Source: Candidatus Sulfotelmatobacter sp.
GTDB lineage: Bacteria; Acidobacteriota; Terriglobia; Terriglobales; Acidobacteriaceae
Direction: 5' to 3'
NCBI GenBank assembly: GCA_030037515.1
Contig: JASHRE010000278.1
Location: forward strand, 1 to 10,168
Length of the DNA: 10,168 nt
Shown here: in pieces, positions 1 to 4,798 of the stretch
Layout of the letters: every line of letters begins with the position of its first letter
Numbering within the stretch: the stretch's first letter is position 1
The notes under the pieces: model-generated
What the model was told of the DNA's origin: nothing
The model's input: only the letters and a program-made list of their open reading frames with translations
Databases searched by the model: none
Translations under genes and position numbers: made by a program

Positions 1-306
1 GTGTCGAATGCTCAGCAAGCTTCGGAAAACCTTGGTCACGCATCGAGTAGCGATAAGAGAGCCGCTCTCCAGGCGATTCTCAGGTTAAGCGCATCGGCGG
101 TGCAAGAACTCAAGGATATTGAAGATCTGCGAAACGCCGTTGCCCATGCCAGAGACTACGCGAGGACCGATAAGGAGTTGAACGCATTCATCAAGCGCAT
201 GTCCCTTGCCCAGAGTTGGATAAGAAAGGTTTCGGCGCTCGTCGGTGGAGGAGCTTTAGCTGGGGATCCGGCGCTCGAAGCCGACGATCGAATCCAAGAG
301 AATTAG
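1..306 (+). CDS. HEPN-like hypothetical protein, probably C-terminal part
   Basis: An open frame runs from the first base of the window to a TAG stop, giving 101 residues. It begins with GTG, but the window edge makes it impossible to say whether this is the true start or an internal valine. The middle is helical and charged and contains DLRNAVAHARDY (about residues 42-53), whose RNxxxH pattern matches the catalytic motif of HEPN ribonuclease domains; in that superfamily the motif sits near the C-terminus, as here. The end is a short Gly/Ala-rich and acidic tail with no membrane segment. It converges on the Fic gene, whose stop lies 29 bp downstream, and toxins of both families are common in defence and toxin-antitoxin loci. 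The HEPN call rests on one short motif, so the gene could equally be an unrelated helical protein. Confidence 0.4.
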   Translation: MSNAQQASENLGHASSSDKRAALQAILRLSASAVQELKDIEDLRNAVAHARDYARTDKELNAFIKRMSLAQSWIRKVSALVGGGALAGDPALEADDRIQEN

Positions 307-321
307 GCCAGAGATGGTATT

Positions 322-346
322 AGCTATGGATGAGCTCATTCATGGC
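322..346. terminator. Imperfect inverted repeat between convergent genes
   Basis: The arms AGCTATGGATGAG and CTCATTCATGGCT pair at 11 of 13 positions, with a perfect ATGAGCTCAT core. The repeat sits in the gap between the two convergent reading frames and spans the TGA stop of the Fic gene (338-336). That position suits a shared, bidirectional terminator. There is no convincing T-tract on either side and essentially no loop, so termination is only a possibility. Confidence 0.3.
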
Positions 347-1916
347 TGACGACCTTCGTGCTCTTCGGTACCTCCGGCAGCGGCTCGCCTGCAAGACGCT
401 TCTCGACGAGAGTTGCCAGAAAATTCACAAACGGCCCGATGTCCTCGCCAACGCTGGCTTTCTCGAGAGAAGCCATGTAGACCTTTCGCTCCGGTAGCGG
501 TATGACCGTCCATGGATATCCGCCCGCGGCCATCATGGTATTCATCAGGAATCGCGCCATGCGCCCGTTGCCGTCCATGTACGGGTGGATGTAAACGAAA
601 ATGAAGTGCCCGAGAACTACTCGGACAGCAGGGTCGGTTTCTTCGGTCAGCAGATCGAAGAACGCAGGCATCGCATCCCTTACCGCGTCGCGGTTCAGAG
701 GCACGTGCATGGATTGCCGGATATAGACTTGCCCGTTGCGGTATCCCGCGAGGTCGACAGGTTTGAGGATCCCGGCAGTGACGCTCGGCGCAAACATCTC
801 CCGATACCATGCACGATGATCTTCGTCTGCAACCGCACCGGGATTTTCGCCCTTCAGGACACGCTCGATACTCTTTTCGACGACCTGAAACGCCTGCCAG
901 TAACCGCGCGCCGCCATGGCGTTCGTCTGTTCACGGTCCTTCTCATTCGCTTCCGGATTCCATGAACCGCTACGGACACGCTCGATGAGTTCTGGCGTGA
1001 CGCGATAACCCTCGATGGATAACGAGTGGTAGGCGTCCGTCACATATGCTTCCTTGACACCCTTTAAGAATGCGCGCAGATTCCGAGGGAGACCCGGCGC
1101 TTTCGGGAATTGCTCGATTACAGGCTCGCGCATCTTCTGCCAGAGTAGTCGGATGCGATTTACGTAAGGAGATGCTTCGCGTGTAGGCAGTGCGAGCGCG
1201 GGACGATCGTTGAAGGGATCGGTCTCGCGGACCGTATATCCCGCCGCCGACATGGTCTTTACGATGTCGTCCGCGATGCGTTCGCGACCGCCGTTTCGAA
1301 AGGCGCCGGCAAGGCGCCCGGCAATCGTGCTGTGGCCGCCTTCCAGCAATCTTGCGAGTAGTCGAGAGCCATCGCGGATAATGGCCAAGGACGCGCGTGC
1401 ATCCGTCGCGTGGCTTGCGAAATACTGCGGCGAGCAATCAATCAGCGCCGCTTCGAGCGAATATATGCGAAGCCCGTCCCTTTCCTCGCGGTCCGCTGGC
1501 GCCGGCAGGGAGGCCTTGAGATCGAGCAGCGACGTGCCGTGCGGCAGATTGGTGACGTTGTTCCTGCCTCTAGGCGAGCGGACGGCAAGTTGTCGCGGCA
1601 CGGTCCAGTTCCCGCCGTGCAGAGACAGAGACTGTTCCGGAGACAGGCACCAGCTCTTTCCGAACCGGGTTTGCAGATACATGGCTGCAAAGCGCCAGAA
1701 CGACGCGTACCAGGCCGTGCTCTCGCCCGTCTTTTCATCGGGCCGGCTCGGAATGTACCAGCCCTTGATGACTTCCTGCAGGAAGCCATTGGCAAGAAGG
1801 CGCTCCCTGTGGACTCGCGTCATGTCCTTCGCCCTAATGGCGGCAGCGCCGTTGGCGTTCTGCAGGCCATGCAGGATCTCCAGAGATTCGGCCAGCTTTT
1901 CCGAGGGGGACGCCAT
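336..1916 (-). CDS. Fic-domain protein with AbiEi-like winged-helix N-terminus
   Basis: Predicted Fic enzyme of 526 residues, which would transfer AMP (or another nucleotide-derived group) from a nucleotide onto a target protein hydroxyl in the cytoplasm. The catalytic signature HPYMDGNGR is complete at residues 444-452 (His444, Asp448, Arg452), with a further Arg at 455. The motif SLSIEG at 298-303 fits the inhibitory helix pattern (S/T)xxxE(G/N), and lies N-terminal to the Fic core as in class II proteins, so Glu302 should hold the enzyme in a self-inhibited state. Residues about 25-60 (RAKDMTRVHRERLLANGFL then GWYIPSRP) resemble the winged-helix start of AbiEi-type antitoxins, followed by a region to about 200 typical of that family. 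I chose ATG at 1916 because the only earlier in-frame start, TTG at 1928, lacks a Shine-Dalgarno sequence; the GCAGG before the ATG is weak and close. A phased repeat array abuts the start and suggests self-regulation. Domain identity is secure; the target is unknown. Confidence 0.93.
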   Translation of the reverse strand: MASPSEKLAESLEILHGLQNANGAAAIRAKDMTRVHRERLLANGFLQEVIKGWYIPSRPDEKTGESTAWYASFWRFAAMYLQTRFGKSWCLSPEQSLSLHGGNWTVPRQLAVRSPRGRNNVTNLPHGTSLLDLKASLPAPADREERDGLRIYSLEAALIDCSPQYFASHATDARASLAIIRDGSRLLARLLEGGHSTIAGRLAGAFRNGGRERIADDIVKTMSAAGYTVRETDPFNDRPALALPTREASPYVNRIRLLWQKMREPVIEQFPKAPGLPRNLRAFLKGVKEAYVTDAYHSLSIEGYRVTPELIERVRSGSWNPEANEKDREQTNAMAARGYWQAFQVVEKSIERVLKGENPGAVADEDHRAWYREMFAPSVTAGILKPVDLAGYRNGQVYIRQSMHVPLNRDAVRDAMPAFFDLLTEETDPAVRVVLGHFIFVYIHPYMDGNGRMARFLMNTMMAAGGYPWTVIPLPERKVYMASLEKASVGEDIGPFVNFLATLVEKRLAGEPLPEVPKSTKVVSHE

Positions 1917-1928
1917 ACCTGCACTCAA

Positions 1929-2048
1929 ACTAGTTTTTGGTGTCGTGCGTATACTAGTTTATTGCGTATTGTTATTACTAGTTTATTGTGTTGTATCATA
2001 TTTAGTTTATTGTGTCGAGTGGTTTCTAGTTTCTTCTGCGGCGTTGGC
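1929..2048. repeat. Five direct repeats with exact 24-bp period upstream of Fic gene
   Basis: TAGTTT occurs at 1931, 1955, 1979, 2003 and 2027, so each copy begins exactly 24 bp after the last. The conserved part is TAGTTTATTGTGT (copy 3 exact; the others differ at one to four positions), and the remaining 11 bp of each unit are variable. Copies 1-3 begin with ACTAGT. Conservation restricted to one face and phase of the DNA, with diverged spacers, looks like a set of protein-binding sites rather than a recent tandem duplication. The array lies immediately upstream of the Fic gene start, where its promoter and ribosome binding region should be, so the AbiEi-like domain of that protein is the obvious candidate binder. 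AbiEi antitoxins are known to bind repeats of about this size upstream of their own operon, but as inverted repeats. The stretch is AT-rich compared with both flanks. Confidence 0.85.
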
Positions 2049-2254
2049 GACTGCTCCGCTACCTGCCTCCTCTTTATACGCTCCATCGAAGGCTTGCCAG
2101 ATCAAGGCCTCATCTGGGCCTGATGTCTGGCCGATATGCTGGTTCCTTAGCACGCGTGATCTTGCTGCTGATCATCATCGTCATGATACTCATGCTGGTG
2201 CCGGTGTTGTTGCCGCTGTCGCCGTCGTTGTTGCCGTTGGTCCTGTCGGTCTTA

Positions 2255-2286
2255 ATTTATTGTCATCGTTATTTATTGTCATCGTT
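2255..2286. repeat. Perfect tandem duplication of a 16-mer
   Basis: The 16-mer ATTTATTGTCATCGTT is present twice head to tail, at 2255-2270 and 2271-2286, with no mismatch. Its TTTATTGT portion is the same string found in copies 2-4 (with one change in copy 2) of the 24-bp array about 250 bp to the left. It may be a simple slippage duplication or a second, tighter binding-site pair. Confidence 0.8.
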
Positions 2287-2505
2287 CGCGACGGCGCTCC
2301 TCGTGATATCTCGTACACACCACCTGCCTGCCTCGATTTCGCTGCACAAGGATGGGTACCGTGCCCACCCCTTATGGAACCCCTATTCATCCCCTTCCGA
2401 GAGATCGCTTTCAGCGCTATCGTGCTATTTCAGGCTAGCATTGATGCGACTCAGATCGAATTCAATCGAATGGCCCTCTCGAAGATCTACTATCACGAGC
2501 GCGGG

Positions 2506-2517
2506 TTATTGTGTCGA
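2506..2517. repeat. Detached 12-bp copy of the array core
   Basis: TTATTGTGTCGA at 2506-2517 is identical to 2007-2018, which lies inside the fourth copy of the 24-bp array. It lacks the TAG in front (GGG instead). An isolated exact 12-mer match in a window this size is unlikely by chance if the sequence is otherwise random, but a single match is thin evidence for function. Confidence 0.4.
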
Positions 2518-2580
2518 AGGCCCATTCGCAGCCCATTTCGATGTTTCGGTTCACGGTCACGCGGAAAACTTGCCCTAGCC

Positions 2581-3093
2581 TAATTCCGCGTTTACAGATC
2601 AGGAACCAGAGCAATCAGTGGTCAGCGATACCTGAAATCGACCGACTGGGGGGAGACTCGGCCACGCGAGAGTCTGTACTGATACCGAAATGATACCGAC
2701 ACTATAGCGGAGAGACTGCAGTCTCTCCACCTCGCGCGCGAGGACCATGGGAGGTCCAAAGGAGGAAGTCTCTCCGCCATTCTTCGAGTACCCCTTGAAC
2801 ATTTTTTCAAAATGCGAAAAAGATATTTTCAAGGATTCAGGCGTGATGTTTTCCACACTCGAGAGTGATACCAGTGATACCGTTTTTGTGGTCAATAGAG
2901 GTCTTTGGAGGTCGCGGGAGGCAACGGACCCGAAGTTGAGAAAGTGCTTGAAACCCGCATAAACACAGGGTATTATCGCTTGTGTCTAGTCGTTACTACG
3001 ATTTGTGCTAAGTGGCGAAAATCGAGTCCCACTCTCTCCGCCAGATTCTAAAGCAGTTACGGATAACGAAATCACACCGAAATCGGTTAGCCT
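2581..3093. other. Non-coding region rich in short repeats and palindromes
   Basis: No gene could be supported. A 98-codon minus-strand frame (2599-2895) looks superficially protein-like, but it has no recognised domain, runs straight through the palindromes at 2709-2757, and is made partly of repeated GGTATCA strings. GATACC appears at 2627, 2681, 2692, 2867 and 2876, the last two pairs spaced 11 and 9 bp. The region sits just upstream of the recombinase remnant and may be the degraded flank of a mobile element. Confidence 0.45.
2709..2757. repeat. Three consecutive palindromes
   Basis: Three inverted repeats lie almost end to end. The first, GGAGAGACTGCAGTCTCTCC at 2709-2728, is a perfect 20-bp palindrome. 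The second, CCTCGCGCGCGAGG at 2730-2743, is a perfect 14-bp palindrome. The third has GGACC and GGTCC arms at 2742-2757 around a 6-nt loop. A further copy of AGTCTCTCC follows at about 2769-2777. The array lies 340-400 bp upstream of a serine recombinase remnant. Resolvase res sites are built from several dyad sites in a row, so this could be such a site, but structured-repeat or element-end explanations are equally open. Confidence 0.7.
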
Positions 3094-3625
3094 TAAGAGC
3101 CATTCGCACGACTGAGTGGATTTCAGATCGTAAGCGAATACGTCGACCACGGCATCAGCGGGGCGAAAGAATCTCGCCCCACTCTCAATCGCCTGATGGC
3201 CGACGCGCATCAGCGGAAGTTAGATGCTGTGTTGGTTTGGAAGATCGATCGCTTTGGGCGTTCGCTGAAGCACCTCGTTAACGCGCTGGCTGATCTTGCC
3301 GCCGTGGGCGTCGCCTTCGTCAGCCTGCGAGACAATCTCGACCTGAGTACGCCTTCCGGCCGGCTGATGTTTCAGATTATCGGCGCCATCGTCGAGTTCG
3401 AAAGAGCGTTGATCCAGGCGCGTGAAAGCCGGACTGCGGAACGCGCGGGCGAAAGGGAAGCGCCTGGGACGTCCGCGAGTCGAGGTCGACCGCGGGACAA
3501 TCGCCGGACTGCGTAGGCATGGGCACTCCTGGGCACAGATCACGCGCGAAACGGGTGTAAGCAAAGGAACAGCTCAGCCTGCCCTCGTTGGGTATGGGCC
3601 TGTTGAAGCTCGATCAGAACCATGA
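3094..3625 (+). pseudogene. Serine recombinase (resolvase/invertase) remnant, truncated and frameshifted
   Basis: Homology to the resolvase/invertase family starts near 3121 with EYVDHGISGAKESRP and continues through VWKIDRFGRSLKHLVNAL, FVSLRDNLDLSTPSGRLMF and IIGAIVEFERALI, all hallmarks of the C-terminal half of the catalytic domain and the long E helix. The N-terminal part with the catalytic serine (YxRVSTxDQ-like) is absent: stops precede position 3094 in this frame and no matching sequence is seen upstream. Near 3417 the frame shifts from 1 to 2: the family's usual continuation VKAGLRNARAKGKRLGRPRV appears in the second frame after what looks like a 2-bp loss. The C-terminal Hin-type helix-turn-helix (SWAQITRETGVSKGTAQ) is intact and ends at TGA 3623-3625. 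Without the nucleophile it cannot recombine DNA; it is a relic of a mobile element or invertible locus. Confidence 0.9.
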
Positions 3626-3647
3626 TTGAGTCTCGGAATGCGATGGA

Positions 3648-4319
3648 ATGAAAGGTCAAAGCGGGGTGCTCGATCGCCAAGTATTCGTTTCGACCGATCC
3701 AGTCCCGAGCCGGGCCGTCGCCGTCTTGTCCGTTGTGGCGCATCTGGTGGTATTGGCGGGGATCGTTGTGCTCGTGCAAATGCCAAGAAGCCGCGTTGTC
3801 GAGCAGAAGTACATAGTGATAAATATTTCGGGTATTTCGCGGTCGCCTCACCTGAGCTTTAGTCCCGCAACCGCGAAAGGCAGTTCTCGACATCTAGGTT
3901 TTCCTCGCGTGCACCGCACCCCGCGGATGGAGTTCGTGCCGATCGGGACCACGGAGGGAAAGGCCTCGAAGACAGTTCTGGAGCGCGCCCGAAAAGCGTC
4001 CGCTGCTATGGTCCGCGATCTCATGCAACCCTATGGCTTCTCGCTTGGCGCCTATGAATTACCCGCACGGGTGTCGGGCGATCTGCCGACTATTTCTGCC
4101 GCTGAATTTCCGTCTCAGTTCGAGCAGTTTGTCATCGTAGAAATTACCATCGACGTCGATGGCAGCGTGGTACAAGCGAAAATCGTTACGGGAAGTGTCG
4201 TTCCATCTGTTGCGCACAGGCTACTCACAGCGATCCTGGGATTCAAGTACAAACCGGCGAGTCGCGGTGGTACGCCCATTCCTTCCCAGCTCGACCTCGT
4301 GGTTCACGTTCCGAGCTGA
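3648..4319 (+). CDS. TonB-like single-pass inner-membrane protein
   Basis: The 223-residue product has a short cytoplasmic N-terminus, one membrane segment at about residues 22-44 (AVAVLSVVAHLVVLAGIVVL), a linker of about 110 residues, and a C-terminal domain at about 158-222. That domain reads FVIVEITIDVDGSVVQAKIV, then FKYKPASRGGTPIPSQLDL, matching the TonB C-terminal pattern in which a beta-strand ending in a DGxV turn precedes a helix and a KP/G-P strand. TonB proteins transmit proton-motive energy to outer-membrane transporters, but the linker here lacks the usual long Pro-Glu/Pro-Lys repeats. The linker contains many Arg and Ser residues. It begins 22 bp after the recombinase relic and ends 80 bp before the BlaI-type gene. 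No ExbB or ExbD gene is nearby. In Acidobacteriota, TonB-type domains often sit beside or inside BlaI/M56 loci, so it may belong functionally to the next operon although an operator separates them. Start ATG 3648 has only a weak GATGGA upstream. Confidence 0.72.
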   Translation: MKGQSGVLDRQVFVSTDPVPSRAVAVLSVVAHLVVLAGIVVLVQMPRSRVVEQKYIVINISGISRSPHLSFSPATAKGSSRHLGFPRVHRTPRMEFVPIGTTEGKASKTVLERARKASAAMVRDLMQPYGFSLGAYELPARVSGDLPTISAAEFPSQFEQFVIVEITIDVDGSVVQAKIVTGSVVPSVAHRLLTAILGFKYKPASRGGTPIPSQLDLVVHVPS

Positions 4320-4356
4320 GGTTGCAGATCGTCCCAAAAATATTTTTCTTTCATTA

Positions 4357-4375
4357 TCTACTATGGTGTAGTAGA
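4357..4375. promoter_or_regulatory. Probable BlaI-type operator in front of the repressor gene
   Basis: The perfect inverted repeat TCTACTA-TGGTG-TAGTAGA lies 25 bp before the repressor start. A further right half-site, GTAGTAGA at 4388-4395, is offset by exactly 20 bp (two helical turns) from the GTAGTAGA at 4368-4375. BlaI/MecI family operators are dyads built on TACTA/TAGTA-like or TACA/TGTA arms, so autorepression of the repressor-protease operon is the natural reading. The flanking AT-rich sequence (AAAAATATTTTTCTTTCATTATC) would provide the promoter, but I cannot fix a clear -35/-10 pair. Confidence 0.7.
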
Positions 4376-4399
4376 TTTAAACATGACGTAGTAGAACAC

Positions 4400-4798
4400 A
4401 TGAACCTGCCAAGACTTACGAAACTTGAGTTGCAAGTGCTAGAAGCTTTATGGACTCATGGGAGAGCATCGATTCGCGAGATTCAGGAGTTCTTCCCGGA
4501 GCCGCGTCCCGCCTATACCACCATCCAGACCACCGTGTACCGCCTGGAAGCGAAGCGAGCGTTGCGGCGCGTGCGCAAGATCAGCAATGCTCATATCTTC
4601 GAGCCGATTCTCGAGCGGGATGTGGCGCGCCACCGGCTGCTGGATGAGATTCTCAGCTTCTTCGGCGGGCGAGCGCAACCCATGATGGCGCAACTAGCAG
4701 AGGCAGGAAAACTGACGCTCGAGGATGTTCGCGAACTGGAAAAGATGATTCAGAACGCCGACCGGCGCAAATCGGACAGGAAGGAGAAATCCAAATGA
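4400..4798 (+). CDS. BlaI/MecI-family winged-helix repressor
   Basis: Predicted dimeric DNA-binding repressor of 132 residues, the usual length for BlaI/MecI proteins. A winged helix-turn-helix fills residues 5-70: LTKLELQVLEALWTHGRASI is the family's helix 1-2 start, and YTTIQTTVYRLEAKRAL (39-55) is the recognition helix region. Helical residues 72-120 should dimerise, and the tail is strongly basic. I chose ATG 4400 rather than an upstream in-frame ATG at 4322, because translation from 4322 would read through the operator and add residues foreign to the family. No strong Shine-Dalgarno sequence is visible. The stop overlaps the start of the M56 gene by ATGA, implying coupled translation and a shared role: in BlaR1/BlaI systems the membrane protease senses a signal and causes loss of the repressor. 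No beta-lactamase is present, so the ligand and any wider regulon are unknown. Confidence 0.93.
   Translation: MNLPRLTKLELQVLEALWTHGRASIREIQEFFPEPRPAYTTIQTTVYRLEAKRALRRVRKISNAHIFEPILERDVARHRLLDEILSFFGGRAQPMMAQLAEAGKLTLEDVRELEKMIQNADRRKSDRKEKSK

Larger units (their letters stand above)
2049..2580. other. Non-coding stretch with low-complexity tract
   Basis: I see no credible gene here. From about 2160 to 2250 the plus strand is a run of GTT/GCC/GTC/CTG-like triplets, which creates an artificial, extremely hydrophobic reading frame (2123-2578) with no recognisable domain. A perfect tandem 16-mer lies at 2255-2286 and a detached copy of the array core at 2506-2517; both are listed separately. 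The stretch could be decayed sequence between the Fic gene and a lost neighbour. Confidence 0.5.

Noticed and set aside
1929..2048. CRISPR array reading of the 24-bp repeats
   Set aside because: The unit is only 24 bp including the variable part, the conserved core is 13 bp and no cas gene is present; CRISPR repeat-spacer units are about 60 bp or longer.
2123..2578. Plus-strand frame of 151 codons with a very hydrophobic N-terminus
   Set aside because: The hydrophobicity comes from a low-complexity triplet-like tract and the rest matches no family; it lacks a ribosome binding site and continues through repeats.
1210..2583. Long plus-strand frame of 457 codons
   Set aside because: Most of it is antisense to the Fic gene, whose catalytic motifs are unambiguous; the translated sequence shows no domain.
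2599..2895. Minus-strand frame of 98 codons
   Set aside because: Looks moderately protein-like but overlaps the palindromes and GATACC repeats, and I recognise no domain; left as a hypothetical possibility only.
2709..3625. Intact insertion sequence or transposon
   Set aside because: The recombinase lacks its catalytic end and I found no matching terminal inverted repeats or target-site duplication.
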